From assembly GCA_949289145.1 (NCBI GenBank), contig CASEML010000076.1, positions 1 to 35,210 of the forward strand: a stretch of DNA of 35,210 nucleotides, in the 5' to 3' direction. Position 1 is the stretch's first letter, and every line of letters begins with the position of its first letter. Origin of the DNA: an uncultured Eubacteriales bacterium. GTDB taxonomy: Bacteria > Bacillota > Clostridia > Lachnospirales > Lachnospiraceae. The notes under the pieces are model-generated. The model ran no database searches, had not been told where the DNA came from, and saw only the letters and a program-made list of their open reading frames with translations. Shown here one piece after another: positions 1 through 7,392 of this stretch. Made by a program: the position numbers and the translations under genes.

Positions 1-912
1 ATCGAGAGCATGGGAGCCAATTCCATCTGTATCAAGGATATGGCCGGCCTGCTGGTTCCCTATGAGGCGGACAGGCTGATCCGTGCCCTGAAGTCCGCGA
101 CGAAGCTGCCTATTCAGCTTCATACCCACTACACCTCCGGTGTTGCGTCTATGACATATTTGAAGGCAGTAGAAGCGGGCTGTGATATCATTGATACAGC
201 AATATCTCCATTCTCTATGGGAACCAGCCAACCGGCTACAGAAGTTATGGTTGAAACTTTTAAAGGAACACCATATGATACGGGGTTGGATCAGAAATTG
301 CTGGCAGAAATTGCTGATTACTTCAGGCCAATGAGGGAAGAAGCGTTAGAGTCAGGGCTTATGGATCCTAAGGTGTTGGGAGTTAACATTAAGACTTTGC
401 TGTATCAGGTACCGGGTGGTATGTTGTCGAATATGGTCAGCCAATTAAAGGAACAGAATGCGGAAGACAAATATTACGATGTGTTAGAAGAAATTCCGAG
501 AGTACGAAAAGATCTTGGCGAACCGCCTCTTGTTACACCATCTTCACAGATTGTGGGTACACAGGCTGTATTCAATGTTCTTATGGGCGAAAGATACAAA
601 ATGGCTACCAAAGAAACAAAAGCAGTACTTGCCGGTGAATATGGTGCTACCGTAAAACCTTTTAACAAAGAAGTACAGAAGAAATGTATCGGTGATAAGG
701 AACCAATTACTTGTCGGCCAGCAGATCTGTTAGACAATGAATTAGACAAGATAGAAGCAGAAATGTCTGAGTGGAAAGAGCAGGACGAAGATGTATTATC
801 TTACGCACTGTTCCCACAGGTTGCACTTGATTTCTTCAAATATCGTCAGGCACAGAAGACAGCAGTAGACCCGGCAGCAGGAGACAAAAAGAACGGAACC
901 TATCCGGTATAA
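1..912 (+). CDS. Oxaloacetate decarboxylase alpha / pyruvate carboxylase subunit B-type carboxyltransferase, C-terminal part (5' end outside window)
   Basis: The reading frame is open from base 1, so only the C-terminal ~303 residues are present. This family moves a carboxyl group between biotin and pyruvate/oxaloacetate in a TIM barrel. Visible active-site signatures are SICIKDMAGLL, whose Lys corresponds to the carbamylated metal-bridging lysine of transcarboxylase 5S, and LHTHYTSG with the two metal-binding histidines. A helical carboxyltransferase C-terminal domain follows. The protein ends in KKNGTYPV with no biotinyl AMKM motif, so the biotin carrier must be a separate polypeptide, probably encoded outside the window. 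Whether the partner is a sodium-pumping decarboxylase membrane complex or a pyruvate carboxylase subunit cannot be told here. A hairpin terminator follows directly. Confidence 0.9.
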   Translation: MESMGANSICIKDMAGLLVPYEADRLIRALKSATKLPIQLHTHYTSGVASMTYLKAVEAGCDIIDTAISPFSMGTSQPATEVMVETFKGTPYDTGLDQKLLAEIADYFRPMREEALESGLMDPKVLGVNIKTLLYQVPGGMLSNMVSQLKEQNAEDKYYDVLEEIPRVRKDLGEPPLVTPSSQIVGTQAVFNVLMGERYKMATKETKAVLAGEYGATVKPFNKEVQKKCIGDKEPITCRPADLLDNELDKIEAEMSEWKEQDEDVLSYALFPQVALDFFKYRQAQKTAVDPAAGDKKNGTYPV

Positions 913-928
913 GTATAAATAGGGAAAG

Positions 929-961
929 AAAAAGCTTCAGGCTATGGCTTGGAGCTTTTTT
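929..961 (+). terminator. Rho-independent terminator after the carboxyltransferase gene
   Basis: A 14-bp stem (929-942 with 947-961, including two G-U pairs) with a TATG loop begins in an A run and ends in a T run. It starts 17 bases after the stop codon at 912 and separates this gene from the nitroreductase promoter. Confidence 0.8.
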
Positions 962-981
962 AAAAGGAGTCTAACTCCGTC

Positions 982-1010
982 TTGCAACTGCCGCCCATTT
1001 ATTATATAAT
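982..1010 (+). promoter_or_regulatory. Sigma-A type promoter of the nitroreductase gene
   Basis: TTGCAA (982-987) and TATAAT (1005-1010) are separated by 17 bp. The -35 box coincides with a possible in-frame TTG start codon at 982, which argues that the longer reading frame starting there is not the real gene start. Confidence 0.65.
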
Positions 1011-1038
1011 ATACAAAATGCCAAAAGGAGGAAACGTG

Positions 1039-1575
1039 ATGAACACAATTGAATGTATTAATACCCGTCGTAGTATCCGTAAATTTACAGAAGAGCCGGT
1101 AGCACATGATGTGATACAAAAAATTGTAGAAGCAGCTGCCATGGCACCCTCTTGGAAAAATACGCAGATTACCCGCTATACCGTAGTGGAAAGTAAAGAA
1201 TTAAAAGATAAAATAGCAGCAGAGGCAACGATACCTTTTAATGCCGATACTATCAATTCAGCAGCGGCTGTAGTTGCTGTTTCTGTTGTGAAAAACAGAT
1301 GTGGTTATGAAAGAGATGGCTCCTTTTCCACAGTAAAAAAGGATTCCTGGCAGATGTTTGATGCAGGGGTGGCAGTTCAGACTTTTTGTCTGGCAGCTCA
1401 TGAGTATGGTATCGGAAGTGTAGTGATGGGAATTTTTGATTATGATAAGGTAGCGCAGATGGTGGAAATGCCCCAAACACAGGAAATGGTGGCATTGGTA
1501 GCTATTGGTCACCCGGCAGAAAATCCGGAGGTACCAAAGCGTAAAACGGTAGAAGATTTATTAACATATAAATAA
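1039..1575 (+). CDS. Nitroreductase family protein (FMN-dependent)
   Basis: This is a 178-residue nitroreductase-fold protein. It opens with MNTIECINTRRSIRKF, the typical N-terminus whose RRSIR motif binds the FMN phosphate. It continues with an APSWKNTQ segment and GIGSVVMGIFD and AIGHPAE near the C-terminus, as in small homodimeric nitroreductases using NAD(P)H. The physiological substrate cannot be inferred. The ATG at 1039 was chosen because AGGAGG (1026-1031) lies 7 bases upstream; an in-frame GTG at 1036 is an alternative. The gene appears monocistronic: it has its own promoter and is followed by about 130 bp of structured leader before pyrB. Confidence 0.88.
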   Translation: MNTIECINTRRSIRKFTEEPVAHDVIQKIVEAAAMAPSWKNTQITRYTVVESKELKDKIAAEATIPFNADTINSAAAVVAVSVVKNRCGYERDGSFSTVKKDSWQMFDAGVAVQTFCLAAHEYGIGSVVMGIFDYDKVAQMVEMPQTQEMVALVAIGHPAENPEVPKRKTVEDLLTYK

Positions 1576-1582
1576 ACGGGAA

Positions 1583-1659
1583 CAATAGAAAGTACGAATT
1601 GTGAACTTTCTGTTGTGTAATGAATCGTAATAGAAAGTCCGAGAACCGGGCTTTCTATT
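1583..1659 (+). promoter_or_regulatory. Two related hairpins in the pyrB leader, possible attenuator-like structure
   Basis: Hairpin 1 pairs 1583-1593 with 1605-1615. Hairpin 2 pairs 1629-1641 with 1647-1659 and has a 5-base loop. Both left arms contain AATAGAAAGT, so the left arm of the first can also pair with the right arm of the second. Neither is followed by a T run, so they are not ordinary terminators. A TATAAA at 1673-1678 lies downstream, with no good -35. A role in pyrimidine-dependent control of pyrBI is an inference, and I see no clear PyrR-binding loop. Confidence 0.4.
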
Positions 1660-1706
1660 CTTGCGTAAGTAGTATAAATGCAAAATAACCATAAAAGGAG
1701 ATTAAA

Positions 1707-2627
1707 ATGAGACATTTAATGAGCCCATTGGATTTTACCGTAGAAGAACTGGATCAAATTTTGACTTTGGCAGGAGAGATTGAAAAAAATCCGGGAAAAT
1801 ATGCACATACCTGTGAAGGGAAAAAGCTTGCCACTTGTTTTTATGAACCTAGTACTAGAACAAGGTTAAGTTTTGAGGCAGCTATGATGAATCTTGGAGG
1901 AAATGTAATAGGATTTTCATCGGCAGCCAGCAGTTCTGCGGCAAAGGGAGAAAGTGTAGCTGACACCATCCGTATGATTTCCTGTTATGCAGATATCTGT
2001 GCCATGCGTCATCCAAAAGAAGGAGCACCGTTGGTAGCTTCCCTTCATTCCTCTATTCCGGTGATCAATGCAGGAGATGGTGGTCACCAACATCCTACAC
2101 AGACTATTACGGATTTATTGACTATCAGATCTTTAAAAGGGAGACTGGACAATCTTACCATTGGACTATGCGGTGATCTGAAATTCGGACGGACTGTTCA
2201 TTCTTTGATTCATGCATTATCCCGTTATGAAAATGTAAAATTTGTGCTGATTTCCCCGGAAGAATTAAGGGTGCCGGGATATATCAGAGAAGAAGTGTTA
2301 GAAGCAAAACATATGGAATATAAAGAAGTAGTACGGTTAGAAGAAGTAATGCCAGAACTGGATCTTTTATACATGACAAGAGTGCAGAAAGAACGTTTCT
2401 TCAACGAAGAAGATTATGTGCGAATGAAAGACTTCTATATCTTAGATAAAAAGAAAATGAAGTTGGCTTCACAGGACATGCTGGTATTACACCCCCTTCC
2501 AAGAGTAAATGAAATTTCTGTGGAAGTGGATGATGATCCGAGAGCAGTGTATTTTAAGCAGGTACAGTATGGCGTTTATGCACGAATGGCACTAATACTT
2601 ACTTTACTGGAAATCGAAGTGGATTAG
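1707..2627 (+). CDS. pyrB: Aspartate carbamoyltransferase catalytic subunit
   Basis: PyrB condenses carbamoyl phosphate with L-aspartate in the committed step of pyrimidine synthesis. The 306-residue length is normal for catalytic chains. The carbamoyl-phosphate motif STRTRLSFE is at residues 49-57, a lysine-bearing AAKGES loop lies near residue 80, and GGHQHPTQ and LHPLPR are present further on. The start is supported by AAAGGAG at 1694-1700. It lies 9 bases before pyrI, so the two are surely co-transcribed, as expected for a catalytic/regulatory holoenzyme. Expression may respond to pyrimidines through the leader hairpins at 1583-1659. Confidence 0.97.
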   Translation: MRHLMSPLDFTVEELDQILTLAGEIEKNPGKYAHTCEGKKLATCFYEPSTRTRLSFEAAMMNLGGNVIGFSSAASSSAAKGESVADTIRMISCYADICAMRHPKEGAPLVASLHSSIPVINAGDGGHQHPTQTITDLLTIRSLKGRLDNLTIGLCGDLKFGRTVHSLIHALSRYENVKFVLISPEELRVPGYIREEVLEAKHMEYKEVVRLEEVMPELDLLYMTRVQKERFFNEEDYVRMKDFYILDKKKMKLASQDMLVLHPLPRVNEISVEVDDDPRAVYFKQVQYGVYARMALILTLLEIEVD

Positions 2628-2636
2628 GAGGAAATT

Positions 2637-3068
2637 ATGTTAAACGTTGGCAAATTAAACGAAGGTTTTGTGTTGGATCATATTGAAGCAGGAAAAAGCA
2701 TGTCTATTTACCATGACTTAAAGCTGGACAAGCTAGACTGCTGTGTTGCCATTATTAAAAACGCCCGAAGCCAAGTGATGGGAAAAAAGGATATTATCAA
2801 AGTAGAATGTGACATTGAAAAATTAAATTTAGATACGCTTGGTTTTATTGACTGCAATATTACCGTAAATATCATTAAAGACGGTGAAATCGTAGAAAAG
2901 AAGAAATTAAATCTCCCGGAAACCATTGAAAATGTGATTAAGTGTAAAAATCCACGGTGTATTACTTCCATTGAACAGGAATTAAAGCAGGTATTTGTTT
3001 TAACAGACAAAGAAAAGAAGATTTACCGCTGCAAGTATTGCGAAGAAAAATACGGCGAAAAAAAATAA
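2637..3068 (+). CDS. pyrI: Aspartate carbamoyltransferase regulatory subunit
   Basis: PyrI is the allosteric chain that binds nucleotide effectors and, through a zinc domain, holds PyrB trimers together. The 143 residues comprise an N-terminal nucleotide-binding domain and a C-terminal zinc domain with cysteines at 103, 108, 132 and 135. This C-x4-C-x23-C-x2-C spacing matches the E. coli regulatory chain. An AGGAG site lies 8 bases upstream of the ATG and overlaps the pyrB stop region. Its presence indicates an E. coli-like regulated ATCase rather than the unregulated Bacillus-type PyrB trimer. Confidence 0.96.
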   Translation: MLNVGKLNEGFVLDHIEAGKSMSIYHDLKLDKLDCCVAIIKNARSQVMGKKDIIKVECDIEKLNLDTLGFIDCNITVNIIKDGEIVEKKKLNLPETIENVIKCKNPRCITSIEQELKQVFVLTDKEKKIYRCKYCEEKYGEKK

Positions 3069-3097
3069 CACAGAAAAAAGAAGAACAGAGGTGTGCT

Positions 3098-4408
3098 ATG
3101 GATTACAGACAGGCACGAGAGTATATAGGAGAACTGAATCGTTATGGCAGCGTGTTAGGATTAACTAATATCAAGGAACTGTTGAAACGGCTAAATCATC
3201 CGGAGCAGGAACTTTCCATTATTCATGTGGCAGGAACGAACGGAAAGGGTTCGGTGGTTTCCTATCTTTCCACTATTTATGGGGAGGCAGGATATAAGGT
3301 GGGGAGATATGTTTCGCCCACTATATGTAAATACAGAGAACGTATTCAGGTCAATAACAGATATATAGAAAAAAATGATTTTGCGGAGGGAATTACTTTA
3401 ATTCAGAATATTGCAGAAGAAATGGTGACAGAAGGATTTTCACATCCCACACCCTTTGAAGTGGAAACGGCACTGGCATTGTGGTACTACAACCGCTGCT
3501 GCTGTGATCTAGTAATTTTGGAGTGCGGGTTAGGCGGCAGTGAGGATGCCACCAATGCCATGGAAAAAAAGATTTGCGCTGTATTTACCTCCATCAGCAG
3601 AGATCATATAGGAATTTTGGGAGAAACATTGGAGGAAATTGCCGCGGCAAAGGCAGGAATTCTGCGGAAAAATGTTCCAGCAGTGTCCATACAGCAGGAA
3701 CCTGTGGTGGAGCGGGTGTTAAAACAGAAAGCGGCAGAAATTGGAACGGAACTTATTTTAGCGAATGATTCTAAGATAAAAATGTTGCAAAGTAATTTAG
3801 ACCATCAGATATTTTCTTATGAAGATTTTGAAAATATAGAAATCGGACTAACAGGAGCGCACCAGGTCAGCAACGCAGTACTGGCACTAAAAGTGATTCA
3901 GACTTTACAGGAGAAAGGATTTCCGGTAAAGCGGGAAGCTGTCTATCAGGGATTTGCAAAAACGAAATGGATAGGCAGATTTACTGTGATTCATAAGAAT
4001 CCTTTGGTTATTGTGGATGGCGCTCACAATGAAGATGGGGCCAAGAAGCTGGCACATACCATAAAAGAACAGCTGAGAGGCAAAAAACTGATATTTCTTA
4101 TGGGAGTTTTTAAAGATAAGGAATATGAAAAGATCATAAAGGAAACTGCTTTCTTGGCAGATCAAATCATTACTTTTACCATACCGGACAATGAGCGTGC
4201 CTTATCGGCTATGGATTTGGCTTATGCGGTGAGAGTCTGCAATGAAAATGTGACGGCGGCAGACAGTTTGAAAGAGGCAATGGAAATGGCACTTTTGTTA
4301 GCCGGAAAAGAGGATGCGATTCTTGCTTTTGGTTCCTTATCTTTTACAGGAAGATTAATGGAACTGTTGGAAGAAATGAAGAAGAAAAGAAAGCCTATTG
4401 GCGTATGA
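3098..4408 (+). CDS. folC: Bifunctional folylpolyglutamate synthase / dihydrofolate synthase
   Basis: FolC adds glutamate to dihydropteroate and extends the polyglutamate tail of folates, using ATP. The 436-residue protein has the Mur-ligase-type P-loop [15 protein letters not shown] near residues 46-60. Also visible are the [15 protein letters not shown] loop, the [13 protein letters not shown] stretch in which most homologues have a GLGGRLDATN-like motif, and the C-terminal glutamate-ligase part with [11 protein letters not shown]. The longer open frame from 3038 overlaps pyrI; the ATG at 3098 with AGAGGTG just upstream is preferred. Its stop overlaps the folE start (ATGA), suggesting translational coupling. 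Confidence 0.94.
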   Translation: MDYRQAREYIGELNRYGSVLGLTNIKELLKRLNHPEQELSIIHVAGTNGKGSVVSYLSTIYGEAGYKVGRYVSPTICKYRERIQVNNRYIEKNDFAEGITLIQNIAEEMVTEGFSHPTPFEVETALALWYYNRCCCDLVILECGLGGSEDATNAMEKKICAVFTSISRDHIGILGETLEEIAAAKAGILRKNVPAVSIQQEPVVERVLKQKAAEIGTELILANDSKIKMLQSNLDHQIFSYEDFENIEIGLTGAHQVSNAVLALKVIQTLQEKGFPVKREAVYQGFAKTKWIGRFTVIHKNPLVIVDGAHNEDGAKKLAHTIKEQLRGKKLIFLMGVFKDKEYEKIIKETAFLADQIITFTIPDNERALSAMDLAYAVRVCNENVTAADSLKEAMEMALLLAGKEDAILAFGSLSFTGRLMELLEEMKKKRKPIGV

Positions 4409-4977
4409 AAGGCTTGGTGTACATGGATCAGGAAAAAATTAAACAGGCAGTGACTCTTTTGTTGGAAGGAATCGGTGAAGACATAAACAGAGAAGGATTA
4501 GAGGAAACGCCGGATAGGATAGCAAGAATGTGTGAAGAAATCTTTGGCGGATTGACAGAGGATGCCGGAGCACATTTGGAAAAGACATTTACGGTAGAAC
4601 ATAATGAAATGGTGTTGGAAAAAGATATTACCTTTTATTCCACCTGTGAACATCATTTAATGCCTTTTTATGGAAAGGCCTGTATTGCGTATATACCGAA
4701 CGGTAAAGTGGCAGGTTTAAGTAAACTTGCCAGAACAGTGGAGGTTTTTGCAAAACGCCCTCAGATACAGGAAAAGGTGACAGGGCAGATTGCAGATGCC
4801 ATGATGAAATATTTAGAACCACAAGGCGTTATGGTAGTCTTGGAGGCGGAGCATATGTGTATGACCATGCGGGGAGTGAAAAAGCCCGGAAGCAAAACGG
4901 TAACGGTTGCTGTAAGAGGCGTATTTGAACAGGATGAAAATTTGCAGAATCAATGTTTTCAGATGATGAAATTATAG
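4405..4977 (+). CDS. folE: GTP cyclohydrolase I
   Basis: FolE converts GTP to 7,8-dihydroneopterin triphosphate, the first pterin step of folate synthesis. The 190 residues show the zinc site [12 protein letters not shown] (Cys81, His84) and the distal MCMTMRG (Cys152), with the same 68-residue His-to-Cys spacing as the E. coli enzyme. [10 protein letters not shown] and the PGSKTVT region are also typical. The ATG at 4405 overlaps the folC stop. A second in-frame ATG at 4423 (MDQEKIKQ) is a realistic alternative because neither start has a strong ribosome binding site. It is part of the folC-folE-HD-folP-folBK run. Confidence 0.96.
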   Translation: MKGLVYMDQEKIKQAVTLLLEGIGEDINREGLEETPDRIARMCEEIFGGLTEDAGAHLEKTFTVEHNEMVLEKDITFYSTCEHHLMPFYGKACIAYIPNGKVAGLSKLARTVEVFAKRPQIQEKVTGQIADAMMKYLEPQGVMVVLEAEHMCMTMRGVKKPGSKTVTVAVRGVFEQDENLQNQCFQMMKL

Positions 4978-4983
4978 TAGGGA

Positions 4984-5475
4984 ATGGTGAAAATGGAACG
5001 AGTAAATCAGATTCTTGCTCATGAACTTTTTGTCAGGTGCTATAAACAAATTGAAAAATGGGAGAAAGAAAGAAAATTTTGCCGCCATAATATGGCACAT
5101 TTTCTGGATGTTGCAAGAATAGCCAATATATACAATATGGAAGAGGAGCTAAACATAGAAAAGGAATTGATCTACGCTGCAGCACTGCTTCATGATATTG
5201 GAAGATTCAGGCAGTATGAGGATAACACGCCTCATGAAAAAGCCAGCTTAAAATATGCACCTGAGATTTTGGCAGACTGCGGATTTTCAGAAGAAGAAAT
5301 TGCAGTGATTTCTGAAGCGATTGGAGAGCACAGAAATAAAGAAATTGCAGAAGAACACAGCTTCCGGGGGATATTTTATCGGGCGGACAAGGCTTCCAGA
5401 GCCTGTTTTGCCTGCAAAAGCGAAAAGGAATGCAACTGGAAAAACGAAAAGAAAAATCTTAAGTTATTTATTTAA
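4984..5475 (+). CDS. HD-domain metal-dependent phosphohydrolase in the folate operon
   Basis: This 163-residue protein has the HD-superfamily signature: histidines 35 and 39, the doublet His70-Asp71 in LLHDIGRFRQYE, His116 in GEHRNKE and Asp135 in FYRADKASR. Such proteins usually hydrolyse phosphate esters or phosphoanhydrides. It carries a cysteine cluster, C-x2-C-x5-C at 141-150 followed by NW, plus Cys33 next to a metal-site histidine. It sits between folE and folP, and no Nudix or other candidate for dihydroneopterin triphosphate dephosphorylation is nearby. That step (FolQ-like) is a plausible but unproven role. ATG 4984 is very close to the weak AGGGA site at 4979-4983; the in-frame ATG at 4993 may be the true start. 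Confidence 0.8.
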   Translation: MVKMERVNQILAHELFVRCYKQIEKWEKERKFCRHNMAHFLDVARIANIYNMEEELNIEKELIYAAALLHDIGRFRQYEDNTPHEKASLKYAPEILADCGFSEEEIAVISEAIGEHRNKEIAEEHSFRGIFYRADKASRACFACKSEKECNWKNEKKNLKLFI

Positions 5476-5502
5476 AATAGTAAGGTATAGGGAGGAACAG
5501 GT

Positions 5503-6309
5503 ATGAAAATCGGAAATAAAGAATTTAAAATCGGAAGCCACACTTATATTATGGGAATCTTAAATGTGACACCGGACTCTTTTTCAGACGGCGGAAAGTT
5601 TAATACCATGGATGCCGCATTAAAACAGGCGGAAAGAATGATTGCAGAGGGAGCAGATATCATTGATATTGGCGGAGAATCCACCAGACCGGGTTATACT
5701 CTTTTGAGCGATGAAGAGGAAATTGCCAGAGTGGTACCCACAGTGGAAGCGGTGAAAAAGCAGTTTGATATCCCGGTTTCCGTAGATACTTACAAGGGAA
5801 ATGTGGCAAAAGCGGCAATCGATGCCGGAGCAGATATGATCAATGATATCTGGGGATTAAAGTTTGATGATGTTATGGCGGGAGTGATTGCTGAAAGCGG
5901 TCTGCCATGCTGTCTTATGCATAACCGCAAAGAACCGGATTATAAGAATTTCATGTTGGACATGCTTTCTGACTTATATGAAACGGTACAGATTGCAGAA
6001 AAAGCAGGGATTGCAGATGAAAAGATTATCTTAGATCCAGGTGTGGGCTTTGGAAAAACTTATGAAAATAATCTGGAAGTTATCAACAAATTAGAACAGC
6101 TGCATGCGCTGGGTTATCCTGTTTTACTTGGCACCTCCAGAAAATCTGTGATCGGTCTGACCCTGGATCTGCCGGTAGATGAGAGAGTGGAAGGCACTTT
6201 AGCAACTACGGTAATGGGTGTAATGAAAAAATGTTCTTTTGTGCGTGTACACGATGTAAAGGAAAATAAACGGGTAATTACCATGACAGAGGCAATTTTA
6301 GCAAGATAG
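5503..6309 (+). CDS. folP: Dihydropteroate synthase
   Basis: FolP joins 6-hydroxymethyl-7,8-dihydropterin pyrophosphate to p-aminobenzoate and is the sulfonamide target. The 268-residue TIM-barrel protein shows both family signatures, ILNVTPDSFSDGG (residues 19-31) and IDIGGESTRPG (54-64). It also has NDIWG, LDPGVGFGKT, GTSRKSVIG and the C-terminal VRVHDV substrate loop. The start is backed by AGGGAGG about 8 bases upstream. It follows the HD gene by 27 bases and precedes folBK, so its substrate is made by adjacent gene products. Confidence 0.97.
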   Translation: MKIGNKEFKIGSHTYIMGILNVTPDSFSDGGKFNTMDAALKQAERMIAEGADIIDIGGESTRPGYTLLSDEEEIARVVPTVEAVKKQFDIPVSVDTYKGNVAKAAIDAGADMINDIWGLKFDDVMAGVIAESGLPCCLMHNRKEPDYKNFMLDMLSDLYETVQIAEKAGIADEKIILDPGVGFGKTYENNLEVINKLEQLHALGYPVLLGTSRKSVIGLTLDLPVDERVEGTLATTVMGVMKKCSFVRVHDVKENKRVITMTEAILAR

Positions 6310-6368
6310 GTAATCTGACAGATTCTTTTGTCGGCGAAATCATAAAACATAGAGAGGAGAGGTGTGAT

Positions 6369-7187
6369 ATGGATAAGATAAAGATCAAGGATTTGGAAGT
6401 TTATTGCAATCATGGTGTTAATAAAGAGGAAAATGTCCTTGGACAGAAGTTTTTAGTATCTGCTGTTTTATATACAGACACCAGACTGGCAGGCACAAGG
6501 GACGATTTAACGAAATCCATTGATTACGGTATGATCTGCCATAAAATCACACAATTTTTAAAGGAGCATACCTATCAGTTGATTGAAGCGGCAGCGGAAC
6601 AGCTGGCGAAATTTTTGCTGTTGGAGGTTAAAAATTTAGAAAAGATTTCTATTGAAATTAAAAAGCCATGGGCACCGGTGGGGTTGCCGATAAATACGGT
6701 TTCGGTAGAAATGGAACGTCAATGGCATACGGCTTTTATCGCTCTTGGCTCTAATATGGGAGATAAGGAAGGCTATATCAACCAGGCACTGGAAAGTCTG
6801 GAAGAGCAGGAGGAATGTGAAATTGTCAAGCGTTCTGACTTGATCGTAACGGCACCCTACGGAATGACAGAACAGGAAGAATTTTTAAACGGTGCTTTGG
6901 AGCTTCGTACATTGCTGTATCCGTTAGAACTTTTAAAGCTTTTAAATCGCATAGAAAAGGAAGCCCACAGAGAACGGATCATTCACTGGGGACCGCGTAC
7001 ACTGGATTTAGATATCATTTTTTATGATGACATGGTGCTGGATTCAGAAAAACTTACTATACCTCACGCAGATATGAAAAACCGGGATTTTGTGCTCCGG
7101 CCATTGGCACAGATTGCTGGGTGGAAAAGACATCCTGTATTTGGAAAGACGGTAGCAGAAATGCTTCGGGAGTTGGAAGAAAAATAG
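6369..7187 (+). CDS. folK: Fused dihydroneopterin aldolase and 6-hydroxymethyl-dihydropterin pyrophosphokinase
   Basis: This bifunctional protein of 272 residues carries out two consecutive steps: dihydroneopterin cleavage (FolB) and pyrophosphorylation of the resulting hydroxymethyl-dihydropterin (FolK). Residues 1 to about 118 form the FolB domain, with CNHGVNKEENVLGQKF and the lysine-containing IEIKKPWAP. Residues from about 122 form FolK, with FIALGSNMGDKEGYI, the GPRTLDLDIIFYDD metal and ATP motif, and NRDFVLRPL. GAGAGG precedes the start at 6369. It is the last gene of the folate run and is followed by a strong terminator. Confidence 0.95.
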   Translation: MDKIKIKDLEVYCNHGVNKEENVLGQKFLVSAVLYTDTRLAGTRDDLTKSIDYGMICHKITQFLKEHTYQLIEAAAEQLAKFLLLEVKNLEKISIEIKKPWAPVGLPINTVSVEMERQWHTAFIALGSNMGDKEGYINQALESLEEQEECEIVKRSDLIVTAPYGMTEQEEFLNGALELRTLLYPLELLKLLNRIEKEAHRERIIHWGPRTLDLDIIFYDDMVLDSEKLTIPHADMKNRDFVLRPLAQIAGWKRHPVFGKTVAEMLRELEEK

Positions 7188-7217
7188 AATAAAAGGCTGC
7201 GTTGGAAAAAGAATTAG

Positions 7218-7266
7218 AAAGTACAGAACGATTATGAACATTTGTTCTGTACTTTTTGTTTTTTTT
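7218..7266 (+). terminator. Strong rho-independent terminator ending the pyr-fol block
   Basis: A perfect 12-bp stem (AAAGTACAGAAC at 7218-7229 with 7244-7255) has a 14-base loop and is followed by TTGTTTTTTTT. The right arm overlaps the LexA-box-like palindrome at 7236-7247, so one sequence may serve both the upstream terminator and uvrB control. Confidence 0.88.
7236..7247 (+). promoter_or_regulatory. LexA (SOS) box-like palindrome upstream of uvrBA
   Basis: GAACATTTGTTC matches the Gram-positive LexA core GAAC-N4-GTTC at all eight fixed positions. It lies about 145 bp upstream of uvrB, a LexA-regulated gene in Bacillus and many relatives. It sits within the loop and right arm of the folBK terminator and just upstream of a possible promoter (7256-7283). 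Binding is inferred from motif and location only. Confidence 0.55.
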
Positions 7267-7283
7267 ATGGTAAGATGTATATT
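7256..7283 (+). promoter_or_regulatory. Candidate promoter of uvrBA
   Basis: TTGTTT (7256-7261) and TATATT (7278-7283) are separated by 16 bp. The -35 lies in the T run of the preceding terminator, and the LexA-like box ends 8 bp before it. The match is imperfect and other placements are possible. Confidence 0.35.
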
Positions 7284-7392
7284 AAGATATGTAATCACTA
7301 ATATGATCTGTGAAAATGTTTTGCACAATTTGTTTACTTGGAATGAATGAGAAAGGTCAAATAATAAAATGTCTGGAGAGGTAAATATAAAA

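Noticed and set aside
474-749. Minus-strand open frame inside the carboxyltransferase gene
   Set aside because: A shadow of a clearly coding plus-strand frame with no family resemblance or ribosome site; the same applies to the many antisense frames within uvrA, uvrB, pcrA, polA and the PFL gene.
982-1038. Longer N-terminus for the nitroreductase (TTG start at 982)
   Set aside because: 982 coincides with the -35 box of a good promoter, the extra residues do not fit the family, and AGGAGG precedes the ATG at 1039.
3038-3097. Longer N-terminus for FolC overlapping pyrI
   Set aside because: The extra 20 residues are only Lys/Arg-rich out-of-frame pyrI sequence; the ATG at 3098 has a ribosome site and the family N-terminus.
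7321-7392. Riboswitch or T-box upstream of uvrB
   Set aside because: No conserved riboswitch elements or specifier/antiterminator pairing are visible; the region is short and explained by promoter and leader.
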